Positions 46,115 through 58,383 of a stretch of DNA of 64,000 nt are shown in pieces. Source of the DNA: Gossypium raimondii (lineage: Eukaryota > Streptophyta > Magnoliopsida > Malvales > Malvaceae); contig NC_068576.1 in assembly GCF_025698545.1 (NCBI RefSeq), forward strand, positions 52,672,390-52,736,389, written 5' to 3'. Below the pieces are notes generated by a model, which worked only from the letters and a program-made list of their open reading frames with translations, was not told the DNA's origin and ran no database searches. How positions within the stretch are numbered: the stretch's first letter is position 1; the number at the start of each line of letters is the position of its first letter. The translations under genes were made by a program, and so were the position numbers.

Positions 46115-48829
46115 GATGCTGGAAAACCCCAGCACACATCCACCTAAACATACATTTAGTAGGGGTGTTACTTTTTAACATATCTTAATATATAAGGTAT
46201 TTTTTTAATCACTCATATTACTTCTTTTGTTAAAGAGATGTTATTTTTAACTAAAATTTTACTTATTTTCTTCACTTCTCTATTATATATTTTCCATGCA
46301 CGTTTTCACCATAACCAAACAAAATGTAAATAAACTGACTAAAAAAAATTATCTTGACAGTGATTGAAATTTTAAAAATTAAACTTATTAAATATCATTG
46401 AGTAACTAAGGTCTAGATATAGGATCGGAAGTTACAGTCTATACTAATGGTTACTGGTTAGTTCATAAATAGAGATGGTAAAATTGGCTCCAAAGTAGTG
46501 AAATTTAAAATCATTATTGCAAACTTTGCATTTTTTTTTCTCCCCAGTTTGCTTATTGAGATTTGAGAGCTGAAATTAAACATGTTTCCAAATGGGTATT
46601 TTCAATGGTTGATGGCAAGCGGTATAATTATTAATTTTTACTTGTTATACCTCCGGCTGTCAATTGATATAACCAGCTAACGAGAGAATCATCTCGGCGA
46701 TCAAGTTATCAAGTATCTGAGATATAAAATTTTAAAATTTTAAAATATTTAATATTAATATATTACATATGTAGGAAATATACTGTTGCAAAACAAAATC
46801 GCTAGTATTGACTGGATAAATAATCGTGTGTAAATAAATGAAATAATAACTATATCGTGGAAGGACCACTGCTTTAGAAGCAAATTCGCCTTGATCGGTG
46901 TAATCATATAGTAGATGTCGCCCTCAAAGTTAACATAGTACTCCAAAATTCGTACACACGAATAAAGAAGATGGGACAAAATTAGTGTTGCTCTTCTCAA
47001 AGAAATAGAAAAAATAACTGAAAAATAGAGCTAAAAAACTGATCGAAAAATATACTGAAAAGAAACAGATGAGCTGGGATAAAAGATAGGTTATTGTTGT
47101 ATGGAATGAGGAAATCATCTAAGTAATTTATAGGACATTCTAAAGGAGTAAAATGGTAATTTGCAAGGCCAATCCAACGACCAAAAACGACCATAAGCCA
47201 AAGGGTAGAAACAGTTAGAATTTGACATTTTCAAAATCGTAACAGTTTAGAAATTGAAAACTACGAAAAAGAAAAATATATATTTAAAGGTAAAAAGTAA
47301 AAAATTTATTCAAAAATAAAACACATGCAATATGTGCCTAGTAACAACCTTTAATCCCAATTACTCAACGAGGGTAATAGACTATATTTAAACTCTCTTA
47401 TAAGCCATTCCTCAATCAATGTGGAATATGCCATTTTACATTACTAACAGTATAATAGTTAGATGTGAAATAAAAGATAATTAGTACAAATTTAAACTTG
47501 AAATTAAAAATAAAAAAAGTAAAAAATTTTATAAAAATAATACATCTTAAAATCTTAAAAAGAAAAGGAATTTTTCTTCAGATTTTTCAAAACAAGTTAG
47601 ATGAATGACTAAAATTATCAATTAAAATTAATTATTACTAACTCATATACTAAAAAATAATACTCCTATTAATCCATTACTATTTAGAATAACTAAAACA
47701 ATCCTATTATATTTGTATGAAAATTAAAATATGTTCATTTCCAAGTGCGGCCCTTCAGGCATTAGAAAATTGATTTTGGATCATGGGTATGAAATTGAAT
47801 CGATTTGGTCCATTCCAGTAGCTGACAATTGGATAAATTTGAGGCAAAAGTAAGATGGCACCATTGATGTAAATTTTGCACTTAGATATATTTTGTTGTT
47901 ATTTTTTCACTTTAGTACTTAAATTTAACAGATAGATCCATTTCAACTCTTAAACTTGGATTCTAAAATTATGATAATGTAACATTTTGAGATTATAAAA
48001 ACTTAAAAAGTTGTTTTAGATGAGTAAATAAATTGAAAAAAATGTTTTTATGAAAATTTGATGGCTTTGATTTTTAATATTTTCTTCATTTAAATTTAAA
48101 TGGTTATGGAATTTATATAGGTTAAAGTATTTGGGAGTTCTGCTAGATCAAATTAGTCCTCTATTATTAAATGGATCAATTTAGTCCATTTACTATTACA
48201 AAGAATTAAGGCCAAATTATAAGAGAGATAACATTCATTGTATAAGAAATATCTTGAAAATTATTTTTCAATTACAATTTAACCCCAGACAAAAGATTTA
48301 ATTTATAAAACCATAAAAACTTTAAAATATAAATTTTGTTAAAATATTTTTAAAAAAAGTAAATGTTAACGGGAAAAAAGCTGTAAAATCTATTGTAGTT
48401 CTAGACTTCCTTTTAATGGATTCCATTTGTTTTATGGAAAAAATTCTATTGTCCAACACGACTTTTGATTAATAAAGAAACCCAAACTTTAAACTCACAA
48501 AATCTAATTTAATATCCATAAGATACATAAAGATTAGTCTTTCTTTTCTTTCTTATTGATTAAACGAAGTAACATTGGAAGACATTAAGAACGTAAAGCC
48601 CAAAGTCCCCAACTCCAGCCGCAGCCTGTGAAGACAATCATTTGTCAAAAAGCAGTCAACCCGTTCAACCAATCTGAAATATTGGATCTTGATCTTGATT
48701 TTGCCCCTCTTTGGACAAAACCCATATCTCCTGGACTGCTCTCCATTCCAATCCAACTCAATCCAGTTTCTCTAATAAAAGGAAGAAGAAAAAAAAATTA
48801 AGAGCTAGAATAATTACTTTTTACGTTAC
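46115..48829. other. AT-rich intergenic region upstream of PEX19
   Basis: No supported gene. The segment about 46750-47200 has a different texture, with several overlapping minus-strand ORFs of 62-81 codons. It may be a repeat remnant, but no ends or duplications were found. The remaining sequence is ordinary AT-rich spacer. Confidence 0.45.
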
Positions 48830-48838
48830 CTATATATA
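48830..48838 (+). promoter_or_regulatory. Candidate TATA box of PEX19
   Basis: A ctatatata run sits about 45-50 bases upstream of the PEX19 ATG. This implies a very short leader of roughly 15-20 bases, or transcription initiation from another site. Confidence 0.4.
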
Positions 48839-48880
48839 GAGAGAAACAGTGGATTAGATTAGAAGCTTCTGATAGCAAAA

Positions 48881-51258
48881 ATGGCAGATCACTCTGATGA
48901 TTTAGACCAACTACTTGACAGTATGTTTTCTTTTGTCTTAATTCTTTGTTTTTTCTTTGTTTCCTTTAATTCTCTGTTTCTTAAATCTTTTGAATTTGAC
49001 CCTTTTCTTCCAGGTGCTTTGGATGATTTCCAGAATCTCAACCTTACCTCTCTTCCTCAAAGGTACTTTCTTTTTGTTTTAGGTCCAAAAATTTGCTCCG
49101 GAGCTAAAAATTCCTTCTTTTTTTCCCTCAAAAGCTAGGTGCTTGATTAGATATCTTGGATGTTATTCTGATGTTTTACCTAGGTTTAGGGTTTTTGTTA
49201 CAATTTCTTCCAAATACTTAGCTTTTATATTTGGTTAATAGGGAAGGAGGAGGAGATGGTGAAGAAAAGAAGCAAGAATCTGGTTCTTTACCAAGTGGGG
49301 TTGTAGGATTGGGAATGGGATTACCTGACTTGAAGAGCAAGAAAAAGGGAAAGCAAAAGGTGTCAAGTGAATCCCATGTCACAGAGGCTCTTGATAAGAT
49401 GAGAGAACAAACCAGAGAGACTATAAAAGGATTGGAATCAATGTCGAAACCTGGAGGAGATGATTTTGGAGAGGATGGATTGATCGACGATTGGGTGAAG
49501 CAGTTTGAGGAGCTTTCTGGGTCTCAGGTATATTTGCTTGAATGTTTTCCTGTTCCTTTTAAGGCTTTGTTTTATCTCCTCCTGCATTTGTTTGCCGTGG
49601 TAATTAAGTTTTCTGTTGTTGAATGTCAGGTATTTGTTGATTCCTAAATTGGATTTGATTATTACCTCAGCATGTTAGGGGTAGACTATTTTAATTTTTT
49701 CGAAAAAAAAATAACTTGTAGTATTTTAGCTGATCAGTTGAGTAAGATTTACTGGCTCCGGATTCTGTTTTTGAGTTGTGAGTTTGTGTCAGGAACACTT
49801 TGGATTCGCAAGACAATTAGAAGGTTGCCTTGCCTATTTCCACTTTTATTGTGCTTGCCGACTTTGTTTTGCATTTGATTAATGTACACTCTACGGCTTT
49901 TATCATATAAGAGTAGGATGATGGCCTCTACACCTGCCCCAAGTGAAGTACCTCAAATTCATTTAACTTTGGAACAAACCTCACCAGCCCCCTCCGAACC
50001 AACCTTCCATCCACCAAGAACATTCCCCCGAAAGAAAAGGGAGAATATGTGTTGATGCATAAATGATATTTTTAGGACCATGGGTGTATAAGTGATTGTT
50101 TCTTTGTTTCAAGGGAGGATTCATTGGGAAAAGCCCTAAGTAAAAGTTTGGCTTTAAGGAGTTGGTCCTTGTTTTTAGCGCATGTCACTCATATGATTGA
50201 GAAGCCTGGTATGTTATATATGCTCATGATAGATATAGGTTCTCATTGGTTATAAAATGTCTTATTTGAGATGCATGTGAACATTCGAATTTGTTATATA
50301 TCCAATTGAGACATCTAGGTAATAGCATTGTATGTTGTTGTTGTATTTACTCCTGCACGGATTGATGGACATGCATCATATGGACATATAGTAATTTAAA
50401 CAGTCGAGTGCATGTATTTAATCATACTCGTACCTTAATTTTGAGCAGGACATGGAATCCATTGTGGAGAGTATGATGCAACAACTTTTGTCTAAGGAGA
50501 TTCTTCATGAACCCATGAAGGAAATTGGAGAAAGATACCCAAAGTGGTTAGAAGAGCATAAATCCAGTTTGAGCAAAGAAGAATATGAACGTTACTCCAA
50601 CCAATATGAACTGATGAAGGAGCTTAATGGAGTTTATGAAAAGGATCCTAATAACTTCACCAGGATTTTTGACCTCATGCAAAAAATGCAAGAATGTGGC
50701 CAACCACCAAATGATATCGTGCAAGAGCTCGCTCCTGAGTTTGATTTAACCAATCTTAGCCAGCTGTAAGGGCTCTTCCTTTTGAAGCAATCTTATACCA
50801 ACCATTTATTTGCAATCTTCTGGTTTTCATCCAACCTGCCTGTCATGTTGTTTCGAAATTATCGTTCCCTATTCCATTGTGTTAATTTTTGGTGAAAGGC
50901 CATTTGGCAGTGCAAAATGGCCTGAAAGTGGTTTCGAAAGGATCGAGTATCGACATACAGTAATCAAATCATGAATCAATTGTTTTGGTTCAATGATTAT
51001 GGGAATCGTTAACTTCTGAATGTGGTGTGTCCTTCATTTTCACTGTTCCAAATTACCTTGACTGATATAATATGCTTCAAAACAATGTAATCGATATCTT
51101 ATATAGAGATTGCAGATTCCTTTGGATGAACTGTTTCTTCTTCTATTGGTATATGACAAAAAGGAGCATTTTCTTTGTACCCTTAGCTAATGAACACGTT
51201 TTAATCTTGCAGATCCCCAGAAATGCTCGACTCACAGCAAGGCTGTTGTATAATGTGA
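48881..51258 (+). CDS. PEX19: PEX19, peroxisomal membrane-protein import receptor/chaperone
   Basis: 245-residue cytosolic chaperone that binds newly made peroxisomal membrane proteins and docks on PEX3. Exons: 48881-48920, 49014-49062, 49242-49527, 50449-50765, 51213-51258 (738 nt). The N-terminal [14 protein letters not shown] is the acidic PEX3-binding segment. A basic patch KSKKKGKQK follows, then the helical cargo-binding domain ([36 protein letters not shown]). The protein ends GCCIM, a CAAX farnesylation box, as in known PEX19 proteins, and is of typical plant length. The CAAX box lies wholly in the last 46-nt exon. If the last intron is retained, translation stops at 50767-50769, immediately after the splice site, and the box is lost. 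The fourth intron segment, 49528-50448, is the longest intron. Confidence 0.95.
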
Positions 51259-51731
51259 TGCAATAGCCTGATGCAGACTATGTTTCCTTATATTCAATAC
51301 ATATTCTTTTAACGTTTCAAGGTAATAAAACAGCTTTCCTTGTTATTTTGATCCTTCAAGAAATTAAATGCTTTTGTATGTATAATCATGGAGAAAGATG
51401 TTTATGACTAAATGACCAGGTTCAGTGTGCAATTTGCTTGACGATTCTTTGAAAACATCGGTTTTTGTAAAAGGGTACTTTCTAGTTTTGTACATGAACA
51501 GAGTATTGTGTTAAATTTTGCTTTGAACCACTTATATTGTTGAATGAGAGGGAAGGATACAGTAAGAATTTGTAAAAAAAGATGTATTATATCTTGAAGA
51601 AACAAATGAATGAAAGAACTGTGTCAATTACAATATGCGAAGAAAAATTGAATTGAATCAGTGAATTAATTATGCGAAAGGAAATGGAACATAGTGTATA
51701 GAATAGGTTGTATGTTGTTTTTGAGTTGGAC
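51259..51731. other. Convergent 3' region between PEX19 and the pectinesterase
   Basis: Holds the 3' UTRs of PEX19 (+) and of the pectinesterase (-), whose stop codon is at 51732. No other feature is visible. Minus-strand ORFs at 51408-51772 have no recognisable motif. Confidence 0.55.
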
Positions 51732-54119
51732 TTAAGCATCCCACGGTGCAATCCAGTGTCTACCATTGACAAAACTTTTGGCTAGAAAGGGATGCGCCTC
51801 ATCGAACTTTAGTTCCCTGGCCCATGATACTCCACGCACCGCCGCAGCTCCGGGACCCCAGCACTTATAAACCCCAAAAAACGCAGTCCTGCAGCGTGAA
51901 CCAATAAGCAAAATGAAATTGTTGATGATTTCTTCAATGACATCAAAATCCAATCATTTCTGATTTAAGAGTAGTATAATTCATTTCTTTTGATAGAACC
52001 AAATGAGCTTTATTGATTCCGAAAATGTCGATGATTGTCACAATCACGCCATCGATATTTTCAATTATAAAAAAGACTATGATGGAGGATTGTATTATGA
52101 TTAAATAGGGCGACAATTTCTTCATATTTGACTTTCTTAGGATTAACATGGAAAAAGATTAGGGTAAAAGTTAATAAAAGAACAATGTGAAGGGAACATA
52201 CTTATTTTTGTTGCTGACATGGTCCCAGTCGTCCCACCCACCATGAGCAACCAGGTCATCAAAGTAAGTGTAAGCGTAGACAATCCTGGAGTATTGACCC
52301 ATGGCTCGACCCACATAAAGTGGACCAGTACCCGTCACGTTGCAATTCACGAAAGCAAAGCCTGTCTTCTCGTCGGGTGAGTTTCGGTCGTGGGCTGCAA
52401 TGGATCCGAATCTCGTGGCTATGGAATGCAGCTCACAGTCCTGACAACAAGAAGCAGCAACCAACCCGTGAGTGAACATAATGAAATCTACCGTACTAAA
52501 ATACCTTAAAAAGGGAGGCCCCATACAAAGATTATGCTGGTGGTGGTTGCCATTTCATTTGAAGAAGGTGGCTCAAGTAAGAAGAGACGTATGCTTATGA
52601 AAGAAGTTAATGCCATCGAAAAGCTGAATATAACAATGTTGAATGTTCATTAAACTTTTAGACCCAAATTTTTTGGCTCCTTTTATGATTGTTTACTTAT
52701 GTATTTCAGAGTTATATTTTTGGTTAGTTGGGTACCACTAGTTTCTGACAGACAAAAGGGTCTGTTGATAAGAAAAAAAGCTCTCTCTCTTTTTTAAAGC
52801 TTTTGAGACTTGCTATAGCACAATGTAACGTCCTTTTCATTTTTCTTTATCAACTTGTGTATTATATATTTATTTATATGTTATTTCTTCATTCAAGAGA
52901 GTCACGAGAACAACCCTTTATCCTTCTTTTATTATAATATATTATCCATATGTAAATGATAAATATAGTTCTTACTTTGTACATGGACCGGCCATTTCCA
53001 AAGATGAAATCAATTGATCCCTCGATGTAACATTCCTTGAAGTAATGACGACCAGCATCATCACAAAGAGTGTCTTGTGCACCGTAGAATCCACAGCCTG
53101 AGAAATACGCCTTGTCGCCCGATATCCGCAACGCCACTGCTTGCCATCCTTGCATTCCCGGCATCGGTGCCGGTGCTGTATTCTATACAATGTAAATTCA
53201 ATAACATTATTATTTTCAAGGTTAATCAAATATTTCAAAATATTTGGTGTTGAATTAGCATTTCAATGTACTCGTCATTTGAACTATAAATATATTATAC
53301 CGCCAAAATAAAGTCACATGCAGCACAGTATTAAAGGAAATCTAGGGCATATATTTATAATGTTTTCAGGAGCATTGATAGAGAGTTCTCTGCTGCTTTC
53401 ACTTTCTTTCTCCATTCACTCTTAATTATTAACGTGAAGAATTTATGAAGTAGTATGTTATTCGTTAGCTGTTCGGTGCTTTTTTATAGTTATTACCTTG
53501 AAGCTGATATTTCTAGCAGAGAAATAATTAGCATACACAGTGACAGAAGCAGTTTGATAAGTACGCAACTGTTGGCCGTTGGATCCAAGATCACTTGCTC
53601 GATCATGCCATTCGATGAACGTCACCTCCCTCCCTGCTCCCTGCATCATAATGTATGGCTTTGTTGCTGGCACCACCACTTTCTCTCTGCAACGCCACCA
53701 AAAGAAACAGCCATTTTTAACGTGTAGGTTTAGCGTTTTCAAAGAATGTATTTTTTTTTCTTCAGTTTTAAGCATATATTGATGCTTTAATGGCTCTTAA
53801 AGAAGGATATGAAATTAAAGTATTACATGTAATATCCAGCGCTGATTCGAATTAGAACATTCTTTCTATTATTTTCCGGGACTGCATCAACGGCATCTTG
53901 TACTGACCGGAAATGACCCAACCCGTTAATGTCGACGGTAATCAGCCGGTGACCGATGGGTCCGATCCACTTATGGCGGTGCCTTGTGGAATTAGTAGTA
54001 CAAGCAGTTTGATTGACGACCGGCCTTGTTGCTACGGATAATGACGGCGCAGGACAGAAAAAAGAAGCTAAAACGAAGACAAAACAGAAGTAGAATAACA
54101 AAAAACTACAAGACTCCAT
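51732..54119 (-). CDS. PME68: Pectin methylesterase, PME68-like (no PMEI pro-domain)
   Basis: 361-residue secreted carbohydrate esterase (CE8) that removes methyl groups from wall homogalacturonan. Minus-strand exons: 54119-53827, 53686-53497, 53182-52976, 52440-52202, 51888-51732 (1,086 nt). There is an N-terminal signal peptide ([16 protein letters not shown]) and no inhibitor-like pro-region, so it is a type-II-like PME. Core motifs seen: [46 protein letters not shown] (first catalytic Asp in QDTL), SIDFIFGNG (second catalytic Asp in DFIFG) and [13 protein letters not shown] in place of the usual YLGRPW. That substitution is what I remember of At5g47500 and its relatives. The ending [11 protein letters not shown] is also typical. 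A TATA box lies about 130 bases upstream. Confidence 0.93.
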
Positions 54120-54248
54120 TAAAATAGAATTAGGTAGTCAGAGAATAGAAATGATGAAACGAGAGACAGTGAGAGAGACAGAGTGATACGAATGTAAAGA
54201 ATGTTTGAATGTGGGATTTTTATGGGGTTGATGATTTTGAGCTCAAGA

Positions 54249-54258
54249 GCTTATATAG
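54249..54258 (-). promoter_or_regulatory. TATA box of the pectinesterase gene
   Basis: On the minus strand the sequence is ctatataagc, a good plant TATA match, about 130 bases upstream of the ATG at 54119. The expected start of transcription is near 54220. Confidence 0.6.
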
Positions 54259-54259
54259 A

Positions 54260-56629
54260 CACGTATATATATATTACAATCTGGATTAATTGAGTTGAAT
54301 AATCTTAATTATTTATCCATGATTAAAGTTTATGTTTACAGTAGAGAATAAATTTAGGGGGTGTTTGCAACGGTCATTTCTTTTGGTTGGCTCGCAACGA
54401 GGGGGTTATATTTGGAGGTAAAGGCTAGTAGGGTAGCTTTTAAGGTAGCTCTTGGCTGTATTATACGCAAGTCTCGATGTTGGGGACGTATCATTTGGCT
54501 TTGCATTATACCTTAGTATATGTTTCGCATCTTCTGTCATTTCCAACTTCGACTAGGATTCTTACTACATAATTGAGTGATAAGTGTTTAGCAAGTAAAT
54601 AGTAAGATTTTATATTTGAGTTTTGTGGCAGATAAAACAAGTGTTTAGATACCATAGACTACTCTATGAGATATTACACTCTTCTTGTTATGTGAAACTC
54701 TAACTTTTTAGACATTTCCACGTTGTAATTTTATATGTTATGCTTCATTATATAATTTTAAATTCTAAAATATATTAATTATTATGAAAATTATTAACAA
54801 AAAAATCTAACAAAACCTAAAATCAAGTTATTGTATCTAATAGGTTTATTCAAAAAGTATTAATAATATAATTGCTAATAAAATTAACAATAAAATAAAC
54901 ATGATATGTAATTTTATCTAATTACTTTAACATTTCATCTTTGTTGTGTTATTCTCTAACATTAAACATATAGTCCTTGTTACTATCAGTTGGTCCTTTA
55001 CCAAATATAAATAATTAATAATAAATGCTCGCAATTTAGTTCATTATTTAGTAGGCCGAATGCATAAGAAATTATCTCTCATCAATAAAAATTTTAAATT
55101 ATTCAAATGAAAATAGTAAAATTATACTTTAAAATTAAAATAGAAAACACGTACAAGCATGTTTGAATGTCACAAGTAATTAAAATTGCATGTAATTATT
55201 TGTTATCACTTGCATAATTACTCCAATTATCACTCTCCACCTAAGAATTGGAAAGTGTACCCAATTAGACTTGATTCGGTAGAATCCACTAATTACAATG
55301 GTTGATAAAACATGCTACATATATGTAATTACACTCAAATTTAGTTATTAGATAACTTTCCAAATTCCTTTTGACACATGCATCAAATTACACCCATTAT
55401 TTTCTTCAAATTGTGTCCTAAATTTTAAAAACTTTAATCTGTGAACCATCAGATATATTTAAAATTCTAAAATAAACCAAAAATGTCATATTTTAACTTT
55501 GCTTGTAGAAATTTTTTCTTGACAGTGTACCTTAATTATTACATAAAATTAATTCAAATTTAGTTCGTATACTTTAATACTTTAATTTGAGATAATTTTA
55601 TCTTTTACTTTATAATGCTATTAGTTTATCTAACTAGTTCTTTTTTTTTATCTTTTATGTTTGGCTAATGTTCAAGATTTGTGATTTAAAAAAAAACCTC
55701 AAACTCATCATCCTAACATACTTTTTATAACGTTTGAAGGTATGTTGTAAAGAAAAGTTTTATATCAACATTTTAATTGGAATAATTAGTAATATTAAAA
55801 TTTTAACTTAATTAATAATATTTTAAAAACAAAACAAAATAAAATTATATAAAACTAAAAAAATTAACTAAAATTAAATTTAAATATATAAAAATATCAT
55901 AATTTGAGCTACATGCAATCATGATAGTATAATGTACATATGTTTATGAACTTTACGATTTATAGTTTTGGTTCAGTCCAAAAATAAACCATGCATTAAT
56001 GAAGTATTCGACTTAATCTTCTCACTAATCCAAAAACAAAACACAAATTAACAGGAAACGGTCACCTTTTGGTGAAGCGTCCGGTGGTGTTGGCGTGCAT
56101 GAAGAATGATGGTCTAGGCATGGCTCAAATACTTAAAAATTTATTTTATATAAAAATGGTCCACTAAATGGGGTCCACTTGTGTTTTTCGAACGTTGGGA
56201 GTACCAAAGTCTTTGCCCTATTAGGGCTAAAGACAAAAAAGCTCAGACTCTGGGACAGATATGTTTTTTCTATAATTTCTTCATTTCATCATTTATACGA
56301 AGTAAATAATATTACCAACACCAAAAGTCTGGCTTGATTGTAGGGTTGGTTCCCCGTTTAAACAGTTGCTGGTCTAAGTTTGCCCTTTTCAACGTTCTGT
56401 TCAGGGTTATTATGATTGCAATAACATTCCATGTCCCGACAGGTTTTCTCTCAAATCACCGCCGTACATTTGACGCTCGTTTTCGATGACGATTGATGGA
56501 AACGGCCCCCGAGTATTCTGTATGGGCTTTTGGTGGGTCAACTAGATTATTCGTTTGACGATGTGGGATTTGGTTGGACAAAGCCCAATCGAAGACAACA
56601 TGTCTACTCACATGTTTTTCTAAGGCTTA
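54260..56629. other. Intergenic AT-rich spacer
   Basis: Pectinesterase upstream region followed by AT-rich spacer with no supported ORF. No tRNA-like cloverleaf or other RNA gene was noticed. Base composition becomes less AT-rich from about 56040 to 56620. Confidence 0.5.
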
Positions 56630-56763
56630 GGGTGAGTTTGGATGGGCGGTGCGTTTATCTGCGATTAGTGTAAAAATAGTGGTGCTGGTGAGATTAGATA
56701 CTGTAGCGTGAGACAAAAAGTAAACTAAACGCACCGCACCTAATCGCCCATCCAAACCCACCC
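56630..56763. mobile_element. Tourist-like MITE, 134 bp, well preserved
   Basis: Terminal inverted repeats gggtgagtttggatgggcg and (other strand) gggtgggtttggatgggcg match at 18 of 19 positions. TTA duplications flank it at 56627-56629 and 56764-56766, the TWA target of PIF/Harbinger-type elements. Its internal gcgtgagacaaaaag is shared with the elements at 24565 and 23841. It is the best-preserved member of the family in this window. Confidence 0.8.
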
Positions 56764-56766
56764 TTA

Positions 56767-57832
56767 GTTTGGATAGGCAGTGTGTTTATCTCCGGTAAAA
56801 TTAAAAACAGCGGTGGCGGTAAGACTGAATACTGTAGCGGTGAGATTAGAAACAATGGTGGAGTGTGTGTTTGGATTCAAACGCAGTTGTAGCAGTGAGG
56901 TAAGAATAAAAAATGACTATTAAGGACATCAGATTATAATTGATATATAATAGAAGTTTTTTAAATTATTTTACTTTTTTAAAATTATTAAAATATGTGA
57001 ATTTATAAATTAATTTAATAAAATATTAAAATGTATTTTCTAATATTTTAATAAATTATATAATTAATTTAAATTATTTATTAGATAAAATGATAATTAT
57101 TTTTAATTTTTATAGTTAAATATTTTTATAACAATGATAAATATTATTTTCACAAATAGTAACATTATACTTGGATCAAATTTTGAAGTATCTAAACGGA
57201 TGATTTTAATTAAAAATATAATAACATAAGACACAACAAGTTTCATTATTACTAGAAATTAGGTTTTAATTATATATTTATTCATATAAAATTATTTATT
57301 TTATTGTCAAATTTTAAAAAGAAAATGATAATCTAATCGTATAAAAAAAAGGAAAGAGCGTCGATTAAAAGAAAAGAAAAGAAAAGTGAAGGGCAAGAAT
57401 AAAAATTAAGGACATCAGATTAGATATAATATACAATAAATAATAAATAAAATATTGAAAACCTTTACATCAAGATATGAAAAGTTAAAATAATAAATAA
57501 TTTTTAATTTTTAATTATAAAAAAATACTTATTAAATTTAATATGAAGATTGTATATATTAAATTAATAATATTATTTGAAATTCTTAAATAAAAAATTA
57601 GATGTAAAAGGATAAAAGAAAAAGTAAAAAGCATGGATGAAAAGGTACTTTCCATCTTTCAAATGGAGTTGCAAATTCTCACTGCATGTAGAACCTCGGC
57701 GCCATGATACTACAGCATGATGAGAAGACTTCAGTGCGGCAATGGGTAAAATCCAAACACCAATATTAGTGCGATTGATTTCAAAAAATGATCTAAACGC
57801 ACTGAAACGAGAGATCATTTGTATCCAAAGGA
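56767..57832. mobile_element. Possible larger relative of the MITE family, adjacent to it
   Basis: Immediately after the MITE the sequence restarts with gtttggataggcagtgtgtttatct. Near 57790-57832 the opposite strand reads ctttggatacaaatgatct then cagtgcgtttagatca, resembling the same end in inverse. The ~900 bases between are AT-rich without ORFs. This may be a longer diverged element or two unrelated fragments; the ends are approximate. Confidence 0.35.
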
Positions 57833-58383
57833 AGCCTAGGTCTCCAAATCCATTTCAATTAAAAATTCTTATCTTATACATTGGTGGTACATAATTTTAT
57901 AAATAATATTTTGAAAGGAAATTTTATGAATAATTATTTGATATAATACCGATAAATTTTTTTAATTTCAAGAGTGAAGTTGAGATTTTGTTATGTCTTT
58001 AAATTGTAATTAAGAATGAATAAATAAGATATATGATAAAATCGAACAATGCTACTTATGGAGTTAAAAATTTCCACGGTCAAGATACCAAATAATTATT
58101 TCATTCATTGGCAATTAATTTGAACATTGCATATCACTGTAAATAAATATAAGAAAAATTTTGAACAAAATATAAATGAATTTAGTTTTAGATTTGTTTT
58201 AATGATATAATCAAATTGAGTGCATCAAATATGAAATTGTCATTTTGAAAATGAGGAAAAACAGTGAAATTTATACATAAAATTGTATGGTGATTATCAA
58301 AGAAATTAATTAGATGACAAAACATTGTATTAGCAAAAACAATCTAATTAAATGTCTCCTTTGCATTATATCTAGTCTGAGTC
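57833..58383. other. Spacer/3' region before the GT8 gene
   Basis: AT-rich sequence without ORFs. The part next to 58384 should contain the 3' UTR of the minus-strand GT8 gene. Confidence 0.5.

Noticed and set aside
46755-47194. Cluster of minus-strand ORFs of 62-81 codons
   Set aside because: Overlapping frames with low-complexity hydrophobic content, no homology that I recognise, and no repeat borders found.
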